Shown here piece by piece: positions 1 through 9,513 of a stretch of DNA of 48,536 nucleotides; the first letter of the stretch is position 1; the number at the start of each line of letters is the position of its first letter. The notes beneath the pieces are model-generated. The model had not been told where the DNA came from. It saw only the letters and a list, made by a program, of their open reading frames with translations, and ran no database searches. This stretch comes from Choanephora cucurbitarum (Eukaryota > Mucoromycota > Mucoromycetes > Mucorales > Choanephoraceae): contig JAIWNI010000152.1 in the NCBI GenBank assembly GCA_025331435.1, forward strand, positions 1 to 48,536. The letters run 5' to 3'. The translations under genes and the position numbers were made by a program.

Positions 1-2
1 CT

Positions 3-374
3 ACAGGTAAAATACATTTCAGACACGGTGATTTTCTAGATGTGGCAGCCAACGATCTTTATTCTACCTTGAAGCGATCGGATGTCCTGCTGGTCAACAA
101 CTATGCTTTTGATGCAGCTACCAACCAAGCACTTGCTCAGCTCTTTCTGGATCTAAAGGAAGGCACAAAGATCATCTCACTCAAGTCATTTGTGCCTAAA
201 CATCATAAAATCAATCAGCGCACACTAAATATGCCCGAGTCTATTTTACGAGTGGAGTCATTTGAATATTATTCAGAGGCTGTCAGTTGGACAAACAATG
301 GTGGCCAATATTATATTGCCACTGTCGATCGTAGCCGTCTCGCTCCTTATTTCGAAGAAATGTATGGCCGATAA
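3..374 (+). CDS. DOT1: Dot1 histone H3-K79 methyltransferase, C-terminal part (5' partial)
   Basis: The frame is open from the window edge (first full codon at 3) to the TAA at 372-374, giving about 123 residues. Dot1 transfers methyl groups from S-adenosylmethionine to lysine 79 in the core of histone H3, in the nucleus. Visible family marks, in order, are GKIHFRHGDFLD near the start, VLLVNNYAFD, and KIISLKSFV about 30 residues later. These are the C-terminal motifs of the Dot1 methyltransferase fold, including the substrate-facing NN.F and the SLKSF strand. The protein ends at EEMYGR with no long tail. The SAM-binding motif I and any N-terminal region lie outside the window. It converges with the small membrane-protein gene, the two stop codons being only 25 bp apart. 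The family call is firm; the rest of the gene is not visible. Confidence 0.9.
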   Translation, partial: TGKIHFRHGDFLDVAANDLYSTLKRSDVLLVNNYAFDAATNQALAQLFLDLKEGTKIISLKSFVPKHHKINQRTLNMPESILRVESFEYYSEAVSWTNNGGQYYIATVDRSRLAPYFEEMYGR

Positions 375-399
375 ACCTCCCCCTTCCTTCTTTATTGTA

Positions 400-997
400 T
401 TAACAAAGACACAAAAACAAATTCCAACCTGTATGTATAGTATAAGAGACAAAGAGTGACATAAGAAAAAATAAACCTGTATTGTAGAAATCACACCTAT
501 CAAAATAGATGAGTTGAAGTTGACTGTTTAGATGTTGACGTTTACCATCCATGATGAAGACCTAATTTACAACGATAATTTGTGATTTCATAACAGCTAC
601 ATATCCCAAGTAAAGCAGCCAGTGTCATATCAAACAAAATGATCAGTGGCATTTTTATACTCGGTCCTTGAGAACAGCGTCTGACAGCATAAAACATGCC
701 TTGAACTAAACTCCATATGATAGAGAACCAAGACAAAACATAACCAAGATACAACAAATCCTGCCTTTCAAAGGGTGAAGGTTCATTAGCATACTATGAT
801 AATAAAGGAACCATTAAGAAAATAAGCTTTTTGTCACAATTTGTCATCTCTCATACTGCTGTTGCACCTATTTGAAATCCAAATGCACCGATGGCTGCTA
901 TCAGTTGCCATACTCGTATGCAGCAATAGACCCAGCGTAATTTATGATTTAATGCTACTTTGTACTTTTCATTCAATGCTTTCAAATTATCTTTCAT
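400..997 (-). CDS. small four-helix membrane protein, three exons
   Basis: Hand-built model: exon 1 997-857, exon 2 793-546, exon 3 496-400 (complement). All junctions are GT-AG and the total is 486 nt (161 residues). Exon 1 starts MKDNLKALNEKYK and carries hydrophobic segment 1 (RVWQLIAAIGAFGFQIGA). Exon 2 carries segments 2 (LGYVLSWFSIIWSLVQGMF) and 3 (MPLIILFDMTLAALLGI). Exon 3 adds segment 4 (GLFFLMSLFVSYTI). Without the last splice the frame stops right after three segments; using the 49-bp intron restores a fourth. Four short helices with small loops resemble MARVEL-like or other small fungal tetraspan proteins, but I cannot name the family. The stop lies 25 bp from the convergent Dot1 stop. 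Membrane location is inferred from hydropathy only. Confidence 0.65.
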
Positions 998-1298
998 TGC
1001 TTAAACTATAGTATACATCTAAAGAAAAAGAGAAAAAATAAAAGAGAGAGAAAGCAGAAACACTTTTCACCCTCATGCTTTCTTCTCCCTAAATGAGTCC
1101 ATATTAAAAGGGGGGGGGAGGTTGTCTACAGGGTCTTTTTATTTTGTTAAAGGAATGGTTCGGAATATATTCGTTCTGCTTCGAAACAGTGAAAAAATTG
1201 CCATGTTTCAATTGATGATTTGAAGCTTATTCATTAGTTGAAACCGAATAGTTTCTTTTCTTTGTCTTTTTTTTTCCTTCCTTTCTTTTAACATAAAG
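998..1298. other. divergent intergenic region
   Basis: About 300 bp between the small membrane-protein gene (-) and the alkaline phosphatase (+). It contains a G9 run near 1110 and a T/C-rich tract just before the phosphatase start. Probably promoter DNA for both genes. I see no other gene in it. Confidence 0.5.
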
Positions 1299-3351
1299 AT
1301 GGCGAATGATTATACACTTTTAGGTAAAGAAGAAGAAGCTAGTAGTCCACCAAGACAACCCAAGGTAATACAATCATTGTTCTTACTTCATTTGCACCTT
1401 ATATCCACTCATTACTTTTAAAAGAGACAACGGAGTCTGCATTACTTAAAAGCCTTGGTCATTTTTGCTATTTGGTCAAGTTTCTTTTTAGCTTTCTTAT
1501 CTTTGAAAAAAAAGAGTAAGTTAAATAAACAAACATGTTCATTTCAACTTACAATGCATGAGGGGGAAACATTAGGACATGCACCACGTAATGTCATTTT
1601 AATGGTGAGTGATGGTTTTGGGCCTGCTTCTGAGACGTTTGCACGACAATATCATGCATGGAAAGGTGGATTACCTATGGATGCAGTCTTTCCTCTTGAC
1701 AAAATCATTGTAGGTCAAAGTCGTACTCAGAGTAGTTCCAGTTTGATTACAGACAGTGCTGCTGGTGCTACTGCTTTCGCTTGTGGTCTCAAGACATTCA
1801 ATGGCGCTATAGGAGGTAACAGCCATTTCATCACTCTTCCTTTTCAACGATTTAACCAACATGAACTTTAGTGGACCCAGACAAAACTCCTTGCGGTACT
1901 ATTCTAGAGTCAGCGAAAATTCATCACCATATGAAAACTGGATTGGTTGTTAAGTCGCGTGTAACACATGCTACGCCAGCTTCCTTCTCGGCTCATGTCA
2001 ACTGGAGGGACTGGGAAAACACGATTGCTGAACAGCAAATAGGTTATAACCCTTTGGGAAGAACGTTAGATCTCATGTTTGGAGGTGGGTTATGTGAGTT
2101 CTTGAGTAACCAGACTGAAGGCAGTTGTCGACAAGATGATCGCAATCTTTTGAGAGAAGCGCAAGAACAGTTTGGCTGGCATTTGATAACCGAAAAAGAT
2201 CAATTAGATCAACTTCAAAACAAGAAAGTAACTTTACCAGTGATGGGGCTATTTGCCTCTCATGTGAGTAAATTTTTTTTTTAAAAAAAAAGGAACAAGG
2301 TTATGTCATTCTTGCTTAAACAAAACGCAATAGCATATGGATTATGCTTTGGATCGAGACCCAAAGATCCAACCGTCTTTGGTTGAAATGACAAACAAAG
2401 CACTGGATATCCTAAAAGACTCAAAACAAGGTTTTTTCCTGATGATAGAAGGCAGTCGAATTGATATGGCCGCTCATGTGTAAGTCCCCTTATGAGATAA
2501 ATAGATATATATCTATGAGCATTAATGGATTTGCTCTCTCTCTCTCCTCTTTTCAGAAATGATCCTGCTGCCCATTATCATGAAATATTGGAATATCAAC
2601 AGACAGTAGCCGCTGTCACTGAATTTGTTTCTCATCAACCCAATACCATTTTAATTTCAGTGAGTGATCACGAAACGGGTGGACTGACAGTAGGACGTCA
2701 AGTGACAGATGCTTATCCTGAATATGCTTGGTCCCCTGAAGTCATCGAACGTGCCAACAATTCCACTGAGCAATTGAGTTTAGCATGGGCCAAGGCTGTA
2801 CAAGATAAAGCAGATACGCCTGAGTTTTTACAGATCGTTCTGGAGCATGGTTTAGGTATACAAGATACAACAAAAGAAGAGTTTGATCGTTTGTGGAACT
2901 GGAAAGACTCAGGCAAGGGCCCCGAATATTTCGCGTTAATCTTATCCGATATCTTGAGTACAAGGGCACAGATTGGTGTAAGTTTGAATAAGATAGATAT
3001 TTACGTGAAATAATTATTTCTGATATATTATTGTAGTGGACAACAATGGGTCATACAGCTGTAGATGTCAATTTGTATGCATATGGTCATCAAGCAGATC
3101 AATTGAGAGGAAATCAGGAGAATACAGATATCGGTAAATTTATTGTAGACTATCTCAAATTAGATTTGAAAGACATCACAAAGAAACTAAATAGGTAAGC
3201 ATTACACAGTGAACCATTTGTTTATTCACATGCTTATGTTTGTCTCTATTGTTTTGTTTGTAGCGATAAGGTCTTTATGAGCAAGCTGGGAGAACTAAAA
3301 GAGAAAGTTGTTTCTCGGGCATTTGAGTATAAGTTCTCTCCGATAATTTAA
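1299..3351 (+). CDS. PHO8: vacuolar-type alkaline phosphatase (Pho8-like)
   Basis: Exons: 1299-1364, 1425-1815, 1872-2263, 2334-2479, 2557-2977, 3037-3194, 3264-3351 (1662 nt, 553 residues). The start MANDYTLLGKEEE is followed by a single hydrophobic anchor (ALVIFAIWSSFFLAFLSL), as in type II vacuolar phosphatases. Catalytic-domain marks in order are NVILMVSDGFG (metal ligand Asp); TDSAAGATAFACG with the nucleophilic serine; VDPDKTPCGTILE; FFLMIEGSRIDMAAH; SVSDHETGG; and TTMGHTAVDV with a metal-binding His. The enzyme hydrolyses phosphomonoesters at alkaline pH using two zinc ions and one magnesium. A possible further intron at 1516-1575 (GTAAGT...TTAG, 60 bp, a multiple of three) could remove 20 residues between anchor and catalytic domain, so the frame stays open either way. 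The call is firm. Confidence 0.93.
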
Positions 3352-4842
3352 AAAACGAAATTAAAAGGAAAAGCTTATTTTGGTAATGCCCTCTATGTTC
3401 TATTTCTTCTGCCCCCAATCACCTTGGTTTACTTGCAAAGTGTTTGTTTCGCGAAATTATCTTAAAAGAGTTTTGCTATCAAGCTTGGCGTTTGTTGACT
3501 AAAGCCTTTTTTTTTTCTATCTTTAACACGGAACACAAACATATGGCTCATCGCTATACTCTTTTATCTGAATTTGTATGTTTATCAGGCGAGTAATTTC
3601 GACTTTCAAAGAGTTCCTTAAATTATGACGTTATTATATAGATTGTTGATTTATTCTTGAACCTAAGATGAGGCTGTTAAGAACATAAATGCTATTGTTC
3701 ACTTTAAGTAAAATTTCTTATTCAACATCTTTTGTCCCAGAAATGCAGAGATGTGAAGTCATTCACTTGAATCTTTTACTTTTAGGAGGTTCCCCACACG
3801 TTTTTTTTTTCGGGATTTTTACTAAAAAAAGTAAAATAAAACCTAGACACACAACTGTCAAAAGATACAGTCAAACAAAAAAATCTCCCGTAGGCCATCT
3901 TGCTCCATTCTTGATTGTATGTGAGCTCAATCGATTGTAGAAAGGTTTTGTTTCTTTGGGTATGAGATGTTTGAAAACAAAAGTATATATGCAAAGAGGT
4001 TTCTGTCTTCAATCCTTTGTCAACACACATATTCAGTATAATTGATTTTTGGGTAACCCACATTTATTTTCAGAGTGGATAAAATTTATCAGCCGCATTT
4101 TATCAGGTTTTCTGTCTCTTTATCAACAATAGTAAGGAAAGTCGGGACTAAACGAGTAAATACGGGAAATGACATTATCCAGAATCCTACCGGTTTACAT
4201 TCATTGACATCAGGAATACCTATTCTCTCTGTGCGTGTGTTTTTGTCACAAGCATGACTTCTATAAACTAAGGTGAGATGACACAAAAAGTGAGAGTGCC
4301 TGTTTTTATTCCAAACAATACATATGTGCCAGCTTTTCCCTTTTTTCGCATGCATGTCCCCCACATGTATGCCTTGTCGGGAAAAGTGAAGAAAAACGGG
4401 CAGAAACTTTAATTCTATAAAGATATACCTCTTGGATAATTAAATAAGCATGTATTAATCACTTATGAAGTAAGTATTAAGAGAGAGAAAGGGAGTAATG
4501 TGTACCCGTAATAGGTTTCCCTTTGAGGGATAAAGAAAATATGGAAAAGTTGCCACAAACTTCGCTTATTAGAAAACCAGAAAGGATCTCATTTTCACAA
4601 GAGAAAATGAAAATCCCTGAAACCAATTATGTAAGAAGCTTTAGCACCCTGTTGGAAATCACAGTATTTTTTACTTTCCACAACGGTAACAACATACCAA
4701 TCAAGTTGGGATTTCTTACCAATTTACATTAAACGTTTCACCATGACACTCTCTTTCTATTTATTCACCCACTTTTCGCTTTCTTTCTTTCTCTTCTTTC
4801 TCTTTTTTCTTCTCCACATATTTATTTGTTCCACATATAAAA
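3352..4842. other. intergenic region, no gene recognised
   Basis: About 1.5 kb of AT-rich DNA between the phosphatase and the zinc-finger gene. The open frames here (at most about 93 residues) have no recognisable motif and look like chance. From about 4750 to 4835 there is a strongly T/C-rich strand just upstream of the zinc-finger start, typical of fungal promoters. Confidence 0.5.
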
Positions 4843-5610
4843 ATGCAACGATCATTACGTCCTTATGCATGCGATTTCTGTGAAAAATCTTTTGCCCGAT
4901 TGGAACATAAAGTTCGCCATGTAAGGACACATACAGGCGAGAAACCTCACGCATGTCCCTTTGAGTGCTGTTTCAAACGATTTTCTCGATCAGACGAACT
5001 ACGAAGACACATGAGGATACATGGTTGCCATTATATGTTTAGAAGAAAATGGAACAACAGTAAGCACTCTTCTAGCCAGTCCGACGAAGAAGACATCCTG
5101 ATGGATCAACACTGTTCTATATTGCGGCTAGGCTATACAGTTCAATCCTCCCCGACAAAGACTCAGCAACCTGCTCCTTCACCTGTATTGCTTGCTCGAG
5201 AGCGCCGAGTTTCATCACCTGAATCTTCCCTACATCATTGTGTGGCTGAAAGCTGCTTCAAGTCCTTCTGGAGAATGGGACAACTCATTCGACATATCTA
5301 TACTTGTCATGGCATCCAGGTGTCCAAAGAAGAAGTGATGGACCAGTCTAAAATGTCCCGTCTATTTGCCTCATCTATCCAACAGAAAGGCCACAAGGAA
5401 ATAAAGGAAGAGAGAGCCTATTCGCTTCCTAGCTTATCACAAAAGCAATATGCTGTGCAGAATAATGTGTCTCTACCGTCTTGCAAGGATATTCTATCAT
5501 CGCCTGGTTATCTCTTACCTCCTTTATTACCATTGTCATCGCCTTCTACTATGAAGGCAATAGAATCTAATTATTCTCTGCCATCCTTCAAGGCTCTCTT
5601 TGCCAATTGA
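4843..5610 (+). CDS. C2H2 zinc-finger transcription factor, Mig1/CreA-like
   Basis: Intronless, 255 residues. Two tandem C2H2 fingers open the protein (about residues 8-60). Finger 1 is [21 protein letters not shown], followed by the canonical TGEKP linker; finger 2 is [23 protein letters not shown]. The finger 1 F/E spacing and the RSDELRRH helix of finger 2 match the Mig1/CreA/Nrg group that binds GC-rich sites. A third, isolated C2H2-like unit ([24 protein letters not shown]) lies near residues 144-165. The C-terminal 75 residues repeat a short SLPS motif three times ([28 protein letters not shown]), the last at the extreme C-terminus; these may be cofactor-binding peptides (inference). 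The start follows a long T/C-rich tract. It is a DNA-binding regulator; its target genes are unknown. Confidence 0.85.
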   Translation: MQRSLRPYACDFCEKSFARLEHKVRHVRTHTGEKPHACPFECCFKRFSRSDELRRHMRIHGCHYMFRRKWNNSKHSSSQSDEEDILMDQHCSILRLGYTVQSSPTKTQQPAPSPVLLARERRVSSPESSLHHCVAESCFKSFWRMGQLIRHIYTCHGIQVSKEEVMDQSKMSRLFASSIQQKGHKEIKEERAYSLPSLSQKQYAVQNNVSLPSCKDILSSPGYLLPPLLPLSSPSTMKAIESNYSLPSFKALFAN

Positions 5611-6910
5611 AAAAAATCATTATTCCCCTCACCCCTACATATTTTTGTATCACTTTAAATTATCTATTTATTCTCTTGTAATAAAAAAAGAACTGTACAG
5701 TTATCAACAAACCATAAGATGCCTTTCTTTTCTTTATGAGCTATAAGCTACAGTCTTAATGCCTGAGGGCTGATCTTGTCTTTATAAACTAGTAAGAGAA
5801 CAAGTCGACTGAAACAGGATGTGCATAGTACTGAAGGGATGCTGACAATCTAAAGTTATTCATCAACTATATGTAAAATGACGAAATAATCAAGCAAGAA
5901 TACAAAAAGACAAAACAAAAGCTGATAAAACTTTTGTCTGTTTTGTTAGACATAAGGGAAAAGAAAACACCTCCACAGCATGTTAACAGATTACATTTGA
6001 AAGAAACACAAGCTTCATAATTACATTTATGATACCTGTTTTAAACAAATCATATATATTTCTTAATAGACTGAAACCATCTCATTGATCATGCAAACCT
6101 GCTGATGATACAACAGCTGCATAAGCTAGCAACACACGCCTTTTTTTTTTGCTCTAAGAGACTGTCCCTTCTTTTAATGATGTCATGTCACAATCGTATG
6201 TGCTTAATGTAAAATTCGATCGAAAGATACCAAGTTTGTCCTGTAGTCAATATAGTAAACAAAGATCCGTTTAGCTACGACTATCACGATCAATTAATTC
6301 TGTAGCTAATTTGTTGAATATAATGGTGGAACCATTGTAAATCATAGAATTACCGACATGTCCTAATTCACGTTACACGGACGGGTAAGAGAAAATTAAG
6401 CTCAAAAGGGCTATGTTACTCTTTTCCCGCTCTCTTCTCAATCAGATACATGGCAACAAAAAAATACTAATAAGTAAAAAAAAGACAATCAGATGGTGTA
6501 CATGAAAGTATGGTACCAATGCTAGAACGACAAGCTGGAAATAGAAAAGCAAAGTACATTTGCCTCAGCCTCTTTTGACTGTCAACAGAATGTCTTTAAT
6601 TTAAAGGATTCAATTGGTGTGCAACTATATAACTATCTCACAAAAAAAAAAGAAAAGAGAGCATGATAAAAGAGCCCAAAATTTTCCTCTCATATAGTTA
6701 CATAAACACTCTTTTCTTCCACCCTAAAGTAAACCAATCTGAGGACTCTCTCTTTCAATGGGGTACAATTTTTTTTAGTCTTAAAGAAAAGTGCATACCC
6801 AACATTTCTCTCTGCCTGACCAAACTAACTATCAATACTTCTATTTCTTTTTGGCTTAAAAAAAAGTGTATTTACATTTTGTTGACTATTGCATATGGAT
6901 TCTATGTAAA
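5611..6910. other. intergenic region, no gene recognised
   Basis: About 1.3 kb with an AATAAA at 5680-5685, a possible polyadenylation signal for the zinc-finger gene. The rest is AT-rich with poly-A/T runs. The 96-residue frame at 6663-6953 has no recognisable feature, overlaps the uL23m 3' end and is treated as chance. Confidence 0.5.
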
Positions 6911-7432
6911 TTATTTTTGCTTATGTTCAGCTTCCATCCTTGCTTGTAATTGATCGTTCACTTCCTTTAATTTAGCTTTTTCCTCTTCAGGAGCTCTAAT
7001 ACGCCATCCCTTCAATCTACGACTGGCAGCCTTTGATGCCAACTTGCCCTGTTGTTGATCTAATTTACACCATTCAGGTTCTTCAGGCCAATGGAAAGCT
7101 TCATCCAGGGTCACAACAGCCTTTTTGTAAGCTGCTTGTGATACTTCGATTTTACCGTTACGTGCTTTTTTATGGACAGTGGCATAGTTCATGGTGCGAA
7201 CTTCTTGAACGTTGACACCATAGATGTTGGTCAAGTAAGAGTGAATATCGAATTTGTTGCAGCTGGGTGGTACACGGAAAGCGACTTGGTTGGGTTGGAG
7301 ATTAGGTGCTCGCACCATTTTGAATACAATGTTGGGCAAATAAACCTTTTCTGTCAATCGAGTTAGTCAACTGTCTGTAGCCTCAGTTCATGCTTAACAC
7401 ATACTCAAGCCTTGACGAAAAGTAGAAGCCAT
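6911..7432 (-). CDS. MRP20: mitochondrial large-subunit ribosomal protein uL23m
   Basis: Two exons on the complement: 7432-7405 (28 nt) and 7350-6911 (440 nt), 155 residues. The spliced start reads MASTFRQGLKKVYLPNIVF; the intron interrupts the first Lys codon. The body has PNQVAFRVPPSCNKFDIHSY and LTNIYGVNVQEVRT, typical of L23 family members (strand-rich core plus the N-terminal segment contacting 23S rRNA near the peptide exit tunnel). The lysine-rich, charged C-terminus (EEEKAKLKEVNDQLQARMEA) is likely a helix. The longer mitochondrial form rather than the cytosolic one is indicated by the KVYLPN start and the tryptophan-rich extension (FHWPEEPEW). It would act in the mitochondrial matrix. 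No canonical presequence is obvious, but the first nine residues are basic and hydroxylated. Confidence 0.85.
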
Positions 7433-8019
7433 TTCTGTTATATATTCTCTAATAGCTCAAAAAAGCAGTAAGAAAAAATTGAAATGGGTAGGGGGTAAAG
7501 AAGTCAAGTGCGAGTTCAAATCCCGCTAGAGGATAGACATAAATAAATTTGAGATGGCTAACGAATTTTGACAGTCATACCGACGCTGACGTAGAATACT
7601 CAGCTCACAACACAAGTAGCTTTGTATAATCCCTTCAGATCAAGGAAAAACTCTATTTTATAGTGAATTAATAGCATTTAGGAACGGTTTTAGTATGTTA
7701 TGATACATATGCAATATCTAGGATTTATTTACATGGCAAAGTCAACTAAGAAATCGAAAAAGATCAACATAGAGCAGAGAAAGTCTGACACAAGTAAGTC
7801 TGGTGATAGGGGAGAGGGAAATTAAATTGAACTGACAACTATACTACTTCTTCAGTAACACAAAATCAAACCGAATCATGACCGATAAGATTGTTATCTA
7901 CAGTTCACAGTTGAGTAGTTCTTACTTAAGCGTCGCTAGAGATACCAAATTAGGCATTTAAAATATTTTTTATTTTCTATTTTTCTTACCGCTTCTATCT
8001 TCTTCTTTTTTTTTGCATC
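7433..8019. other. intergenic region with tRNA-like relic and a possible tiny spliced ORF
   Basis: Divergent region between uL23m and the carrier gene. It holds a tRNA-like remnant (7443-7535, listed separately). It also holds an ATG at 7733 opening a lysine-rich 20-codon exon ending at 7793 in a consensus GTAAGT donor, with an acceptor at 7855 and a stop at 7879-7881. That would give a 28-residue peptide beginning MAKSTKKSKKINIEQ. I do not recognise this peptide and list it only as a possibility. Confidence 0.35.
7443..7535 (+). pseudogene. tRNA-like relic
   Basis: A near-consensus T-arm is visible: stem GCGAG (7510-7514), loop TTCAAAT, stem CCCGC (7522-7526), with one A-C mismatch. The following 9 nt TAGAGGATA (7527-7535) pair with TATTCTCTA at 7443-7451 (8 Watson-Crick pairs plus one G-U), which would be the acceptor stem. 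Downstream of the 5' strand is a D-arm-like TAGCTCA. I cannot draw a good anticodon stem, and the spacing from acceptor to D-arm is off by one, so this is at best a decayed tRNA or tRNA-derived fragment. Confidence 0.3.
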
Positions 8020-9317
8020 ATGCCCTCACATATTACTTCTTCAAAACTAAATGCAAATGAAACAGCTCTATGTGGTGGATTTGCAGGCTTAACTACAAGG
8101 TAAACAGAAAGAAAGAGAAACTTGATCCCTTTGCTGTACATGAAGATGCTAAGCATCGTCTATAGATTAGCCATATCCCCTTTAGATGTTGTCAAGATCA
8201 GACTTCAAGTTCAACCAGAGCCATACACCATTAATAGACTACTTTCCAACAAAACTAGTCCAGCCAACATAAAATACTCAGGCATTGTACAGGCCTTCAG
8301 GACAATTATAGCAGAAGAAGGAATTAAGGTGGGAACAACTAGAGATCTCAATTTAGTCTATCTGACATTTTATGCATGCAACGAAAAATAGGGTTTATTT
8401 AAAGGAAATGTGGCAGCAGAATGGCTTTATGTGACTTATGGTGCCTCTCAGTTTTATGCTTACTATTTTCTAGATCGTTTTATGAAAAAGGTAAAGAGAT
8501 AGAAAAAAGAAAATGACAGAAATTGAAACTCAGAGTACCATAGCAAGATACACTACCACCTACCTTCAAACCGTTCGTTTCTGGTATGCTTGCTGGTAGC
8601 TTTGCTACAGCCACCACATATCCCTTTGACTTATTGAGAACTCGATTTGCTATACAAGGAGAGACAAAGGTAATACAAACACCAGACTGAATTCACAAAG
8701 TCTCATGTTGTCAATAGGTGTATAACAGTATCATGCATGCTGTGTGTGATATCCATGAGAAGGAAGGCATTCGAGGATTTTATCGAGGATTAGGCTCGTC
8801 TATCACGCAGATCATGCCTTATATGGGTCTTATGTTCTTTAGTTATGAAGGGCTATGTTCAATTGTCCAATCGTTTAAGGTAATTCCATTTTCTTTTTAT
8901 TTCTCCCTGTTTCTTATACAAAAACAATGAGTATAGGATAAACAAATAATACCAGAAGATTATAAGCGTACTGGAGATATGGCGTGTGGGTCTTTAGCAG
9001 GCATTATCAGTAAGACAGGTGTTTTTCCTCTTGATGTTGTTCGAAAGCGATTACAGGTACAAGGACCTCATCTGTCAGAATATGTAGTCTCCAGTATTCC
9101 TAGTTACAGCCGAGAGAATTCAGTGGTTGGATGTATGAGAAAGATGATAGCAACTGAAGGCTTCTTTTCTCTTTACAAAGGACTTGTGCCTGGCTTGTTA
9201 AAGGCAGGTCCTTCAGGTGCTGTCTATTTCTTGATGTTTGAATTAGCCAAAGATGGCTTGACTTCACTAAAAGAATCAGGTTTTCAAATGATACCTGAGA
9301 AATTAATCTATCATTAA
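8020..9317 (+). CDS. TPC1: mitochondrial thiamine pyrophosphate carrier (Tpc1-like, SLC25)
   Basis: Exons: 8020-8099, 8166-8328, 8392-8490, 8544-8669, 8718-8879, 8937-9317 (1011 nt, 336 residues). All three mitochondrial-carrier signatures are present: [13 protein letters not shown] in repeat 1, [13 protein letters not shown] in repeat 2 and [13 protein letters not shown] in repeat 3. Each is followed by its second-half glycine motif ([34 protein letters not shown]). The repeat-1 segment [20 protein letters not shown] resembles the substrate-contact region of the Tpc1/SLC25A19 branch, which exchanges cytosolic thiamine pyrophosphate across the inner membrane. The six-helix, about 300-340-residue architecture is complete. 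The subfamily rests on motif similarity recalled by eye, so another coenzyme-type carrier is possible; the SLC25 call itself is certain. Confidence 0.82.
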
Positions 9318-9513
9318 CTAATCACTTCCTTCTCTTTACTTATACCCCCCCCCACCTCATGAGCCTAACTTGCTCTTTCATTTCAATAAAAAACTGCTTA
9401 TACTCTTTTCTTTGTGATTGCATAAAATAAAGGGGGAGAATCAATTCCATTAAAGCTGTTACTTTATGTTTAAATGACCGCCACCTTTCTTCTTTTTTTA
9501 AAAAAATATAAAG

